In this document: piece after piece, positions 10,119 through 21,507 of the stretch
How the letters are laid out: every line of letters starts with the position of its first letter
Numbering within the stretch: position 1 is the first letter of the stretch
DNA from: Salticus scenicus
Taxonomy: Eukaryota > Arthropoda > Arachnida > Araneae > Salticidae
Direction of reading: 5' to 3'
Assembly: GCA_963930645.1 (NCBI GenBank)
Contig: OZ005660.1
Location: 203,574,927-203,638,926, forward strand
Length of the DNA: 64,000 nucleotides
Position numbers and translations under genes: made by a program
Notes under the pieces: generated by a model
Told to the model about the DNA's origin: nothing
Database searches by the model: none
Seen by the model: only the letters and a program-made list of their open reading frames with translations

Positions 10119-10874
10119 AATCTGCGTTTGTAATGATCGATAGATGGCGCTTTTCTAACTTTTGTTGTTAGTAAATATAATAGCCACGTGTATTTATTAT
10201 GTTCTATTTGTGTTACTACTTAATATTCGTGCTATAATTTCTCCGCCATTACACCCTGGAAAATTGATTGCTTTAAGAAAAAATATTTCAGTTTATTCAA
10301 AGTTCGATCGGAAGTAGATGTTTAACTGAAGCTGAACAAATATTAGTTTCAAATCACCTGATTAATTCTTTACTTTCATTAGCCGAAGCAACTGAAATTT
10401 TAAATTTGCCATTTGGAAATAAATGGAAGCTTAATTCTGGATTTCTTTATCCTTTGGAGTTACACTGTGGCACACAACAGTATGTGTTATCTTTTATACC
10501 GGATTTATTAATTTTTATTCAATAAATATATGTGAAACTAAACATCGAATATACAGCAAGCAATGGCGTCTCGACGAAAGCCGAAAGCTATTCCTGTTAA
10601 TTGTAATTTCACCTTAGCCCACCAGAGGGCGACAGTGGCGGATCCAGAATTTATTTATTTATTTTTTATTTTATTATTATTATTTTTTTTTTTTTTTGGG
10701 GGGGGGGGCTAAGATTTTTCAAGGTGTTATTCCAGATCAAAGAAAATTTTACAATTTCAAAAGTCAATTGTGAATGTCAGTACTTTTGGAGGGAGGGGGG
10801 GGGGGTTCAGCCCCATAGCCCCCCCACCCACTTAAATCCGCCACTGGAGGGCGAGCATTTCATTACAATCGCCG
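10119..10874. mobile_element. MITE with CGTTTGTAATGA termini, copy 1 (inside SINE)
   Basis: Starts AATCTGCGTTTGTAATGATC and ends with the near-complement ATTTCATTACAATCGCC. The same element without the inner insert is found at 22298-22824. It interrupts the tRNA-like head of the SINE. Its 3' half contains an open stretch of about 80 codons (about 10290-10525) preceded by a splice-acceptor-like ATTTCAG; the same frame is open in copy 2. A 214-bp hAT MITE (10633-10846) is inserted near its right end. Confidence 0.6.
10633..10846. mobile_element. hAT-type MITE, CAGTGGCGGATCC family, copy 1
   Basis: The termini CAGTGGCGGATCCAGA and TTAAATCCGCCACTG are inverted repeats, flanked by the exact 8-bp duplication GAGGGCGA (10625-10632 and 10847-10854), the hAT hallmark. 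The interior is low-complexity with G and C runs. A second member is at 57463-57637. Confidence 0.85.
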
Positions 10875-10949
10875 ATTACGAGTCCGGCGCTCTACCGACT
10901 GGGCTAGAGCGTCCCCGAAAGAAAAAAGAAAAGAAAAATTCTTTCATTA

Positions 10950-12400
10950 AATAAATTTTGATTTACGATATTAATCTGATAATTTTTATTCAGACATGCT
11001 TTTTAAATTCTAATCATAGCTGCTGAACTTTTTAAAGGAACTTTGACGAATTATTTATCAACCATTTGTTAATGTCCATGAATTAATAGATTGATTAAAA
11101 ACTTCAACTTTGACTGCGCTAAAATTAAGAGAGAGGTGTTTTTAATCTGGCAACCTGTGCAGAACTGAACCAAAACACGATCCGATTTGAGCTGATGGTG
11201 GCTCCGCTCTGGGATACGGCATGTTATGGCTATTGCATGTCCAACTTGGTTTATTTCCAGCTCTGTTAGACTTTTAGGAAATAAATTATTCTTGTGCATT
11301 TCTCCATCTGTAAAGTCTTTTCATCTCTCAACTTCATCTTCTATGAAGGTAAGTTTCAGATTATTATCTTATATGAAAAATTTTCTCGACCTTTACGAGG
11401 GTCAGTTATGCAACATGCATCGAATGTTTACGTCGTCTGCTACAATTATTTTATTTATGTTTACCTTTTGTTTACATGCATATATTAAAAGAAATCATTA
11501 GATTAATAAATCAAGGTGTTGATTTATCGATTCTAAACATTTTCATATATTTTAAGCCTCATTAATTATCGAAATAAGCATTTTTGGGACTGTTCGGTTA
11601 CTTTTGCATTGACGTGAATGTAAATGTAATTCGTTGATTACTTCTTTGTATAATCTACACTAAAAACATTTGTAAATGCAAGATTTTTTTCCGAATAATA
11701 TAGTAATTTGTTTTTAATCATGAGTTTGATATGCATAGTGTTGTAAACTTTTAGTATATCACTATTTGTTTCCAAAACACTATTACCGGCATGTTCATTA
11801 TTTTTCTCGTAGACAAAAATTTATAAAGATTGCTTCAAATGTATCGCCGAAGATATCATCGTGTCTCCATTTTTACTTAAACGGCTGGAATATTATGTTT
11901 CTCAGATGTAAATTAACAATGTTTGCTCTTCTTAGATTGACAAATTTTTGTTTGAAACAAATTGTGTTAATTATATAAATCCTCTGTTGATTCAGTTTAA
12001 CAATTTTTTATTTTTTCATTACGTGTCTGCTGAATGTGTTGGAATCTACACTTTTAAGACTAATATTAGTTATTTAAAATTTTAAGTAAATTAATTCTCA
12101 TCTAATAATGTGACTTCTATAAAAGTATTATCAGCTTTAGTTTTTCATGTTTTCTAAGATATTCTTTTTAAGCAATGTGTAATATAAATTATGAAACTTT
12201 TCTCAAACAGCTGTAAAAAAAAAAAAAAAAAAAAAGTTTTGAATTGGTCAATTTTTGAATAGAGTGTAAACAAGGTTCATTACACATCGGAAAAATGCTA
12301 GAATAATAATTAGGTTTTCAGTTCCAAATCTCATGGAAAAAGAAATTTTAATTAAAATAACAGATTTTTTTTTTTTTTTTTTTAATCTGAAAAAATGTAT
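10950..12400. other. AT-rich stretch, no supported gene
   Basis: Contains a GC-richer segment (about 11150-11340) ending in TCTATGAAG|GTAAGTTT, a strong splice-donor-like string at 11340-11350, so an unrecognised exon cannot be excluded. Poly-A and poly-T runs lie at about 12216-12235 and 12365-12383. No recognisable protein motif. Confidence 0.3.
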
Positions 12401-12403
12401 TTC

Positions 12404-12600
12404 TAGGACTCTTCAGTGGCTGAGAGACTCTTAACTTGGTAGACGGAATGTATTAGGTTCAAACCCAGGTCATGCTCATTAGCCTAGCTACTTGTGGCTT
12501 TCTGATAGTTTTATCTGAAACTTGCATAAATGTAGGCTAGAACCTAGAACCCTTCAAAAAGACCCCCCATTGGGGGCACTCCACCCAGTCAAAAAACCCT
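12404..12600 (+). mobile_element. tRNA-derived SINE, shared family, copy A
   Basis: A tRNA-like head (CTCTTCAGTGGCTGAGAGAC, B box AGGTTCAAACCCAGGTCA at about 12456) is followed by a body with ATAAATGTAGGCTAGAACC, AAAAAGACCCCCCATTG and CTCCACCCAGTC. The same order of blocks recurs near 16368, 42070 and 63795. The family is shaped like a Leu/Ser-type tRNA SINE. Confidence 0.65.
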
Positions 12601-13550
12601 CGTATATTTAATCATCCTTAACATCTGCAAGCACACATTTTCTCACTCCCATATTTTTCTTATTTCCCTCGATTCAAGTGATAATGTATTGCGAAAATAT
12701 GTAAAAGTTTGAGTTACTTTGATAGATAGTAGCATAACATTATTTAATATTTAATCTCTAATTATTTTACAATAAAATATGAATAGCAAAACATGCACTA
12801 TTAACTCATTATGCTCTTTTTGAAAGAAAACGAAGGATAAAAATTTGATATTAGGTTAAAATGATTTTGTTTTGAATGCAGCAGATATTGTCTGCGTTGT
12901 TACATAATGCATTGCTGATAATTTCTTGAAGATAATCTGTCATTCATAGTCAATATACAAAAAGTAAAAATAAATAATACATATTTATTTATAATACTGT
13001 ATCGTTATTCATACTAGATCAGGTGAAATTTCAAACTTTCGTAGTGTATTGGACCCTTTGTTTTTGTTAGTAAATACTTGTACTGTGCAGCTAATGGTTG
13101 CATTGTTTTGCTCATTACCAGATCGAAACCGAACATCCAAATAAGTTGTTTATTTAAATAAATAAGGTACAGGCCATTTGCCTCATCAATGCATGTGGTA
13201 AAGGGAAATATAATCAGTAATCACTGGCCATAAGGCTACTAATGGAAGAAAGTGGCGATTGAGTTGGCGACTTCTTAATTGCCACCTTTTTATTTGTGTG
13301 TGTGTATATATATATATATAAATTAAAGATATATCCCCCATCACTGATTCCATACCACCTCGATTTTTTTATATCAGTGTCACTTTAAATGATGTCACCA
13401 CAGTGATGGTAAACCAGAGAAAACAGTTCACTCGGGTTGCTACTCTTTGGCAATCTAGTGGGTTTGCATCAACACAAAATGCACTATAAAATGTATGTAA
13501 ACTATAAAACTAGATCTTATCCTAAAAAAAAAAAAAATTCAAGTAGTCTA
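12601..13550. other. AT-rich stretch, no gene; (TG)n(TA)n microsatellite
   Basis: No coding signal. A TGTGTGTG-TATATATA microsatellite lies at about 13297-13321. Nothing else recognised. Confidence 0.3.
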
Positions 13551-13558
13551 TTGTTTAA

Positions 13559-14395
13559 CGCTAGAACACTAGTGGTACGTAAATTTTACGTGCAGTTTTC
13601 ATTTATTGGTTCTTTTCTGCCCTTTCCCTATTACAGATACACTTGTTTGACCTTGAGTGCTTTGAAATAATTATTCAGTTAATCGAGAGTTAGTAATAGT
13701 ATTGGGTAAAACAGCAAATAATTAAACATGTATAAAACAACAATGTAATATTAGCAAATAAAACGACTTTTACATGAGCATGTAAATTTTACGTATCTCT
13801 AGTGACAGCCTGTCACTGGACCGATTTACTCACTTTGAGGCCCAGGGCACTCATGTTCAATGGGCCCCTTTTCCTCGTGCTTTAATATTACAACAAACAA
13901 AATAAACAGCATATTTCTGATTCACGTGTCTAAAAATTTTCTCCACTTTTCATGTTATTGGTAAGACTTAACTAGATCTGATGTTTGTCTATCGGTTCAA
14001 CGTACATTGCGCCTGTGTATCTGCACTGCGGTGCATGCCTCGGATGTAGTTAGCATTAGTAAGAGTTTAGAATGCAGTATCGGTAGTATGCAGTTGTATT
14101 TGCGCTTAGCAAAATAATTGCAATTTTTTAAATGAACTGATAGTTTCCTTGAAAGATCATACCACCAACTTATATGACAGTGCAGTAATACCTCCATCCA
14201 TTGAAGAAAAAACAAAAAACAACAATCATTATAGTAAAACTTGGACATTTTTCATTTTAAGTATTTTTAAAATGTATGATGGAATTTCTTGGAGGCCCCC
14301 TCAGTGTCAGGGCCCAGGGCACATGTCCCTAATGACCTGCCTTAAATCAAGCACCGGCTGACAGCGCAATATATGAATACGCTAGAGTTCTAGAG
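13559..14395. mobile_element. piggyBac-like non-autonomous element (TTAA flanks)
   Basis: Flanked by TTAA on both sides (13555-13558 and 14396-14399). Inverted termini: CGCTAGAACACTAG at the left, and CTAGAGTTCTAGAG at the right, whose complement is CTCTAGAACTCTAG. Short TIRs with TTAA duplications are diagnostic of piggyBac. A second insert appears to sit inside (about 13810-14365): both its edges carry GGCCCAGGGCAC, in direct orientation, and GGCCCC blocks. No transposase frame is present. Confidence 0.65.
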
Positions 14396-14399
14396 TTAA

Positions 14400-14865
14400 A
14401 CAAAATTAAGATAGAAAAGTAGCTATTAGTATAAAAAAAAGGATCACTAGTGAAATTTCTTAGTTTTGTCTTTTATCATGTGAAGAAATATAGTGGTAGT
14501 CGTGGCTTGAAAAATCGCAAAATTTTTACATATCCTGTTAGGCATGCTTGTAAGCTTCAACTGTGATCTGAAGCAGACATTTCTATAATAGTCTCTTTAC
14601 ACTTTTTCACATACACTTACAGGCAAAAAGAGACATTGAATTAAGTTTAACATTTAATTTGGGAACCCACTCAGGTATGGAATCTTAGGACATCTATCCC
14701 ACATGCTCTTGCCTTAATCAGCCGTGCATGTCAATCGAGAAGTCGCATGCTTGAACAAAACTTTCACATGCCCAAATATTTTATTCAAATGCACATTGAT
14801 AAAGAATATGTTTTGTACTAATCTCTCACTCAAAAAGGATCAACATTACCAAGTTTAATAAAAAA
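14400..14865. other. AT-rich stretch without a gene
   Basis: Nothing recognisable apart from A/T tracts. Confidence 0.25.
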
Positions 14866-14926
14866 GCACCACAAAACTGAAAATATTACTTACAAACTTT
14901 GAATAAACACCATAAAATGCAATAAA

Positions 14927-14978
14927 CTCACAACAATTGTTTCGGGTCGAAAAAACACACGACCCTTCATCAGGCGAA
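14927..14978 (-). ncRNA. Hammerhead ribozyme motif (type I, minimal stem III)
   Basis: On the minus strand: stem I 5' side TTCGC, core CTGATGA (complement of 14967-14973), stem II GGGTCG...CGACCC with a U-rich loop (all six pairs Watson-Crick), core GAAA (complement of 14940-14943), stem III ACAA/TTGT with no loop, then U and stem I 3' side GTGAG. A loop-less stem III is what Penelope-type hammerheads show and implies activity as a dimer. Conserved core nucleotides are all present. Stem I has two G-U pairs. Confidence 0.6.
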
Positions 14979-15051
14979 TAAAGTAAGCACGAGTGCTGCA
15001 GTCAAAATAGCAACGTTGGCCGCTTTGACTGCAGCACTTGTGCTTACTTTA

Positions 15052-15103
15052 TTCGCCTGATGAAGGGTCGTGTGTTTTTTCGATCAGAAACAATTGTTGC
15101 GAG
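15052..15103 (+). ncRNA. Hammerhead ribozyme motif (type I, minimal stem III), mirror copy
   Basis: Stem I TTCGC (15052-15056) pairs with GCGAG (15099-15103). The core CTGATGA is at 15057-15063 and GAAA at 15087-15090. Stem III is ACAA/TTGT (15090-15097), and the predicted cleavage is after U15098. Stem II (GGGTCG with CGATCA) has one mismatch and one G-U pair, so this copy is weaker in stem II but better in stem I than the minus-strand copy. Confidence 0.6.
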
Positions 15104-15150
15104 TTTATTGTATTTTATTTTGTTTATTCAAAGTTTGTAAGTAATATTTT

Positions 15151-18025
15151 TGTGACATTAACAAGTATTAAATCAAAGACAATATATTAAAACATGTAAC
15201 ACCAAATATATATTTTATATACAGTATATATGCAGTTATGGAGTGAAAAGTTAGTTTATGAAGTGAGGAGACCCCTATAATTAATGGCATGCACATAAAG
15301 AATGCTTTGTGGTTTTTTAATAAAATATGAAAACTTTATTTTTGAAGATAATTTTGATGTTACCTATCCTGTTGGGCATGTACGAGGGAAAGACTCAGGA
15401 CATGTTGGGCAGTATAACTTTTAATCACTGGTTGTATTCAGAAGTCTATCATTTATATGTTATGTGTCAAAAACTTAAGTTTGATTCTGGCCTGCCTTCG
15501 AAATCAAATTGTGCTGATTGACCTCATTGTTTGCAGTTTTTCGTAGTTATCTTCAAAACTCTGGTATTAAGATATTGATGGCGGATAATCTTGTAAGGCC
15601 TGTCTCTCTAGTTTAAATATAGATAGTCAGCCTTAATTCACAGGCACACATCAATTTCTAATCTAGTCGGTTTCCCTAACATTATGTGTAGTATTATAAC
15701 GTATGATCAGTGTCAAAGTATGTGGAAAGTAAGCAGTGCAAGGCCTATGGGGATTGTGTCCACCTAAATGTCTGCCGTTTGGGACAGCAAGCTTTATTTC
15801 ATAACCAGAAATATTTTAGAAAAAATATTATGCTATAATAATGTTGGTTTGCCTGATAAAACGATTACATGCAATTTTGGATTTTAAGGTTAACATATAA
15901 TTGCAGTGTAAATGTTGAGTTTGATTGTGTACTTTGTTTTGTCTTGTCATAACTTGTTGCTACTGGTTACTTCTCTGCAGGACTGCAAAAAAGGCGGTCT
16001 TTATTGGCTTTTTTACTTATATATCTTACTTTTACTATGCATTTAACATAATTTATACGATTTTCTTAAATCATAGACATGTTACTATTGTCATTTTGTG
16101 TTAAAATTAATTCTTTTGTGAAATTTAAAATCATATTAAACATCTTGTTATTATAGCATGTAATAAGTCAAGAGTATAATAAAAGCATCCTATATTATAG
16201 ATATAAGTGCATTTATCACTATTCTTTAAATAATTGTTTCCGGCATATATCTTATACTACGAACATGAGTAAATTCATTTATTCATAGGGGCAGAACATA
16301 AGTTATCATTAATTTGCACAACTTCCATTTTACTATTTAGAGCTTAAAATACTTCTCTTTTGCCCCACCAGTACCTGAGAGGTTTTAGTCTCTAAGCTAT
16401 TAGATTGGAGATACCAGGTTTGAACCCATGTCAGGCTAGCCATTCAAAATTCTTTATCGTTTTCTCCAAAATTAGCATAAATATGGGGTAGGTTTCCTTA
16501 GAAAGTCTCACACAGAAGGCGGCATCCCACCTAGTCCTAGGGTCCAAGTATAGTTAAATGTCTAGAATTCGAAATCAACAAAACAAGTACTTAATTTTTT
16601 TTAATTAAATGCTTCCTTAAACATAATGCTAAACTAGTCTGCCTTCACTTGCCTAGTGGTTAATGTATCCAAATATTAAGTTATTTATTTATTTATTATG
16701 TTCATTTTAAATATTTTCTTTATAGGTTTTTCCGTCTAATTTTGCTTAATGTTTTGACCGTAATTTGGCAATTTTTAATGGGGGTCGAGAAAGAAAATTG
16801 TCAAGAGGCGGTTTTTACATAGCATTGCATCTATTCTTTAAAGTAGACTTATTTTATTATTTCAAATCACAAATAAAATTTATTTTTTCTCAAAACATTG
16901 TTGCAATATTGTGACATAACATTTTTCTGCGAAATCATCCTTTTTGCATTGATTTTATTCATTCCTCCAAACCAAGAATTATTTATTTTCTATTAATTTC
17001 AGTACATATTTGTAGCAATGATGTCAGTTTCGAGTGTTAATTCTAGGAAACTTGGAGTTTTATTGCTTTCTTGTTCTTGTTTTTTCTCGCATTTTCGTGA
17101 AAAGAAAAGGAAATTGATTTTGGTTAGTGCATATTTCTCATAATTGGAGGAAATTGATGTAAGAATTCACTAAATAGGTTACTGATCTATTAATCTGAAC
17201 AGAAAAAATGTTAAAAGTGTATTTTTATTAAAAAATTAAGCCAAATAATTGGTACATTTTATTTCCTATATCAGTATTATTTTACACAAATTATTTAGAG
17301 AAGAGTGTTGTTTTTATTTCCTTAAATTTCTGGTTTAGAGTTTAACTCTTATTTCATTTCATTTTTTATTACTGTAATATTTAAATTATGTTGGTATTCT
17401 AGGTATATCTCTTTTATTTTAAAATAAAAATAAATGAACCAAAAAAAAAATTTATAAAACCCGGCTTTTTTAATTTTAGCCGGTCTTTTTTCAGCGGTTT
17501 AAAAAGTTTAAACCAATAAAAACTGGCCAGCAGCCCAGTTTCTCTGCCATCCTAACGCTGTTTCAGACATTTTGGAAATGTTATTTCTGAGATAGATTTT
17601 TTTTTTTCAAAATCTCAATTCTTTAGCTGATAAATTTTATAATGTAAATAATATTAAAAACATTAGGACATTAAGTTCTTGGTACTTTCGTATTTAACTG
17701 TCAGGAATTGTGCAGTTAATATACAAGTATTTTATTATTTATACTTATGTATACTGTAAAAATGTTACTATGAAATATATCACATTTATTATGTTATATA
17801 AATATTCAGCTAATGGCTTGCCGTTAATATGAAAGTAACATGTTATTTTTTATTTGTGAAAGTAGTATTAATATTTTTAGTATTTTTTAGTCAGGATTGT
17901 AAGGGGGGGATAAAACTAGGATTTTTTTTCCCTAAGTAATAAATATAAAATTCTGCACAAAACAGAATTTAATTTAGTACGGCAGGACCTTTTTTAATCT
18001 ATTTTTTCATATCAAGGCATGCAGC
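15151..18025. other. AT-rich stretch, no supported gene
   Basis: No host gene. It holds a SINE (16368-16565, listed separately) and low-complexity runs. A GC-richer block near 15975-16010 (CTGCAAAAAAGGCGGTCTTT) and another near 17460-17560 (AGCCGGTCTTTTTTC, AAACTGGCCAGCAGCCC) may be the two ends of an unrecognised element of about 1.6 kb, but the ends do not align well enough to call. Confidence 0.3.
16368..16565 (+). mobile_element. tRNA-derived SINE, shared family, copy B
   Basis: Head CCACCAGTACCTGAGAGG, B box AGGTTTGAACCCATGTCA, then the body blocks CATAAATATGGGGTAGG, TTAGAAAGTCTCAC, GGCGGCATCCCACC, TAGTCCTAGGGTCCAAG and TAGTTAAATG. It aligns block by block with copies at 12404, 42070 and 63795. 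Old and diverged. Confidence 0.65.
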
Positions 18026-18275
18026 AAGTGTATTTCATTCCCTAGCATCGCTATCTATATTCATTTCTTTGGTATAGCTTCAGGCTTCAGCATAGGAAAT
18101 CCCTTGGCGGCCTTTAAAATTTCTTTGTCATTTTGGCAATAAATTAAAAATGGCTATCGCAATTGAATAAGTATCTTGGTGAGAAACGTCTAAACTACTT
18201 CGGTGCCAAATTTCAAATTTCGCCAAGGTATTCTATACTGAAGCTATTCCATTTCTTTAGAATGTTTTTTCTCAA
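18026..18275 (+). repeat. Interspersed repeat (CTTCGGTGCC family), uninterrupted copy
   Basis: Shares GCTTCAG..ATAGGAAATCCCTTGG, TCTTGGTGAGAAACGTC, CTACTTCGGTGCC and GAAGCTATTCC with 22140-22297 plus 22825-22850. There the same sequence is split by the MITE at 22298-22824, so this copy is an empty site. Family not recognised. Confidence 0.5.
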
Positions 18276-18595
18276 TTTTATTTTAATTATTTTAAAAAAA
18301 GAAAAAGTTTGTACGTTCATTTTTGTCCCCTTCCAACGTAAAAAGAAAGATATTTACTTATTTATTTTTGGCTTGTAAATAATAGAATCTTTTGATATAT
18401 AGTTTTTTTTTTTTTTTTTTAAATAAATTTTTAATAATCAAATTTATGTCACAAAGTTTGTGTACATTCAAAAATTTCCATTTATTTTATTAAATTTAAT
18501 CCTTTTACAGCCTTATCCATTTATTTTAATTTATTAGAAATTGCCATCATTATTTAAAAAAAATTTGTGTTGCTTTTGTCCCCAAGGACGTGTTT

Positions 18596-18642
18596 GCATC
18601 TTGAGGAAGAAAGGCTACGCCCTTTCGAAACCGGTTGTGTTT
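18596..18642 (+). ncRNA. Decayed hammerhead-like motif (Penelope-type context)
   Basis: CTTGAGGA (18600-18607) stands where CTGATGA is expected. Stem II AAAGG...CCTTT, CGAAAC and a palindromic ACCGGT stem III follow, then TGTG. The arrangement matches the hammerheads near 15 kb, but the first core block is mutated, so this is at best a dead relative. Confidence 0.3.
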
Positions 18643-19937
18643 TCATTAGTTTTATGGTGTGTGAAGAAGTTTTTAGTTTGAATAATTAGAGTTAACTAAC
18701 GATGTCATATCTTTCAAAAATTATAATAAATACATGATCTTAATTTAGACAGAAAACTTAGTCAATATTAAAGATTATCATTGGGGCATATATGTCATAA
18801 AATTAACTTTATTATTTAACTAATTTTAAATATACTATTTATTTTTATATAGAAGCGATATTTGTATTTCAATTGTCTTACATTATAATAAAGTATTTTG
18901 ATTTAAAACCTTTTTTTCTTTTTTTTTTTTTTTTTTTTTTATCTCTATATTCAATAGAAGGAAAATTTGGCATTTAAAAAAAAATTCAACTTCCGGTTTT
19001 TGATGGATTGATATGTTTTGAGTAGTCCAGAACACGATTTGGCCAATTTCTGAAAATGTATGTGTGACAAAATTTTGTGACAGCTCTAGCATAAAAGCAT
19101 AGACTTTCATATAAATTTATATGCAAGTTGCACCTTAGTGCCTATGGATTTTTGGTGGAAATTGCCCAGCAGATTGTGTTCTGTTGCCATCTTGTTTTTT
19201 CATCGTTTTTAATGAAAAAATTTCGTATAAATGTGCATCATGAGAATTTTTTTTAAAGAAATCATTGAGAAATTAAAAATAATTATTTGTAATAGTAACA
19301 GACAACTCGCAAATAATTTTTTTTTTATTATGCATGTAGGACATAGCTCCCTACCCCCGACCTGTCGGGTTTAAATTTTCAGTATCACTATTTTTGAAAA
19401 GAACTCGCCAATACCTTTTAAACGAATAGTTGAACCATAGATCTGTAGTAATTTGAAACAAAGTTATTGGTCTTTTTTTTGTTATACTTTCTTCTGTATT
19501 CAATAGAAGAAATTATTGGATTTTCGACCTCTGGTTTTTGATGGATTTGCACGTTTTGAGAGCTGTGGAACACGATTTGACAATTTTTAGAAAATGTCTG
19601 TGTGTGTGTGTGACAAAATTTTGTGGCAACTGTATTTCAGGTACACTACTGCATAGAATTTCATACAAATTGGTATGTAGTTACACTTTGACATAAATTA
19701 GTGCCTATCAACTTTTGGTAAAAATTGTCTTACATGTTGCGTTGCCATCCCGCTTTTTTCTAAATTTTTAACATGGTAGTATAGGACAAAATTTTGTATA
19801 AATGTGCATAAAGAGAATTATTTTTTAATAATCATTATGAAATTAAAATTTTTTTTAATAATAGAGACAGTCAACTGGGGAAAACATTTTGTATATGTTG
19901 GGGGCATTGCCTCCCCCCTTCTCCCCAGGGAGGGAGT

Positions 19938-21507
19938 TAAAGGGCAAAATTAACGGTCGCCACCGGCCACATGGCGACTAAATAAAAAAAGATGGCGATT
20001 AAAAATTATGCATCGATCGCCACTAAAGTCGCCACTTTTTGTGATCATTAAAAGATTCTAAAAATCGAGCGACGATAGGCAATCGAAGCCTTGTGATTTT
20101 CAATCTTTTTCCATCCATGGCATAAATGTCAATGTTCATTTTAAACTTGCTTTATTATATTCTACAACCTATAAAGAAGTAGAATTGTTTAATATATCTC
20201 ACTCATATAATTTTTGGACCCCCCCCTTCCCTCCCCCTAACGATCTGTGATCACACAGCTTATAGAAAGCTTTATAATCTCTAAGCATTCTCCATTTGCT
20301 ACAAATATATAAATATCTATTTTAAACTTACTTTATTGGATTCTAGAATCTGTAAAGAAGTAGAATTGTTTAATATCTCTTACTCATAATTCTTGTAATT
20401 CCCCCCCCCCCCCTCTCCCTCCTCCAATGATTGGCAATTACATGCTCCACTGAAACCTTGTGATTTACAATCTCTCTCCATCCATAACATAAATAACACA
20501 AAATTCCTTTAAAGTTTGAACTTCAGCTCTACATAAATAAGAACATTCAGAAATATAAAGTCTGATTCATTTTAAACTTTCTTGATTAGATTCTAGAACC
20601 TATAAAGAAGTATATAGATGTATCCCCCCCCCCCCCTGCCACACACACACACACATGTGCGCTCCATTTCAACTAGCAGTTAATGATCAAATGTACTGCA
20701 AAGCACAATCTTTTTCCATTATTATCTTCATAGTATTTAATGTATATTTAACCCATTTAAGATATTTGACAAATGTGTGTATCAAAATTTGATTTGGCTT
20801 AAATGTGTATTTTTCAAAAAAAATTATTTGCTTTCTTTTGAGTAGAAATCTTCCTTTTTCCTTCCCATTTTAAAGCAGAAATCTCCCTATTTTTAAAGCT
20901 ACAAATTTGGCAGCTAAGTAAATTATTTTTAATGAAGCAGCTGAGTTTCCATATCTATACTTTTTAAGAGGAAATACTTTAACTCTATTGAAATAAAATC
21001 ATTTTAAAAAGTGTGTCTTTAAAAATAAGAAAAAATAATAAAACTGCTAAATGTATTTACACATGACCATGTAAAAGTTGTGATGATGATGAATCAGCTG
21101 ATTCATTTACTAGAAAATGTCAATGTGAACTGTGAATGATAACAGCTTATTTCACTTAAATAAATTGAAAAAAAAAAGTACTACTGAATTATCTGAAAGA
21201 TAAAAACTTTTGCTGTTAACTTACAGCCCTAAGCAGATTTTAATTTAGGATGTGCAATTTAGGATTTTTAAAAAGAGCGTAATTACAATTTCAGTGTCCC
21301 TGTGTTAATTTTATTATTATATATGTATTTCTTATTTTCATATTTTTCTTGTGGTAATTATACCGCAAAATGGTGACAATGCTTTTTTGCAGTCTGAAAG
21401 AAATAGTCTTATGTGAAAAGTGGCCACTAACTTAAAAAAGTGGCTACTAATGAAACTGACAGTACCGGCCACTGGCCACTAATGAATTTTCCCAGTTTTG
21501 CCCTTTA
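19938..21507. mobile_element. hAT element TAAAGGGCAAAA, 1.57 kb, non-autonomous
   Basis: The terminal inverted repeat TAAAGGGCAAAA is present at both ends, with the exact 8-bp duplication GAGGGAGT at 19930-19937 and 21508-21515. Subterminal blocks are rich in GTGGCCAC/GTCGCCAC-type words. No transposase frame; the interior holds a three-unit tandem repeat and a (CA)n run at 20641-20654. Confidence 0.85.
20045..20640. repeat. Tandem repeat, about 3 units of roughly 190 bp, with C-runs
   Basis: The word order TTTTAAACTT, TATTGGATTCTAGAA, CTATAAAGAAGTAGAATTG, ATCTC..ACTCATAA, then a C-run (CCCCCCC or longer) recurs three times with divergence, at about 20050-20230, 20230-20410 and 20420-20640. 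Confidence 0.6.

Larger units (their letters stand above)
9838..10931 (-). mobile_element. tRNA-derived SINE on the minus strand, interrupted by a MITE
   Basis: Read on the minus strand from 10917, the head is GACGCTCTAGCCCAGTCGG then TAGAGCGCCGGACTCGTAATC: a tRNA 5' half with A box and a CTCGTAA anticodon loop (CGT, threonine-like). The matching 3' half with B box GGGTTCGGTACT resumes at about 10115 going left. The body runs to 9840 and ends in a CCAACCAACCAA tail. The head is split by the element at 10119-10874. A near-identical direct repeat, AGAAAAATTTCTTTC at 9823-9837 and AGAAAAATTCTTTC at 10932-10945, is a plausible TSD of the size LINE-driven SINE insertion makes. Confidence 0.65.
14866..15150. 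mobile_element. Inverted pair of Penelope-like element terminal fragments
   Basis: The left half (AACTTTGAATAAA, AATAAACTCACAACAATTG, TCATCAGGCGAATAAAG) is repeated as its reverse complement in the right half, meeting at about 15000-15020 around the word GACTGCAG. Each half holds a hammerhead-ribozyme motif. Published Penelope-like retroelements carry such ribozymes in their terminal repeats, and CCTGATGAAGGGTCGTGTG is typical of that context. No RT or GIY-YIG coding sequence is present, so these are orphan ends. Confidence 0.6.

Noticed and set aside
10877..10917. A tRNA-Thr (CGT) gene on the minus strand.
   Set aside because: Only half of a tRNA is present; the rest lies across a MITE and continues into a SINE body, so it is a SINE head.
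15975..17560. A 1.6-kb transposon bounded by GGCGGTCTTTATTGG and CCAATAAAAACTGGCC.
   Set aside because: The ends match only partly and no TSD was found, so I mention it only as a possibility.
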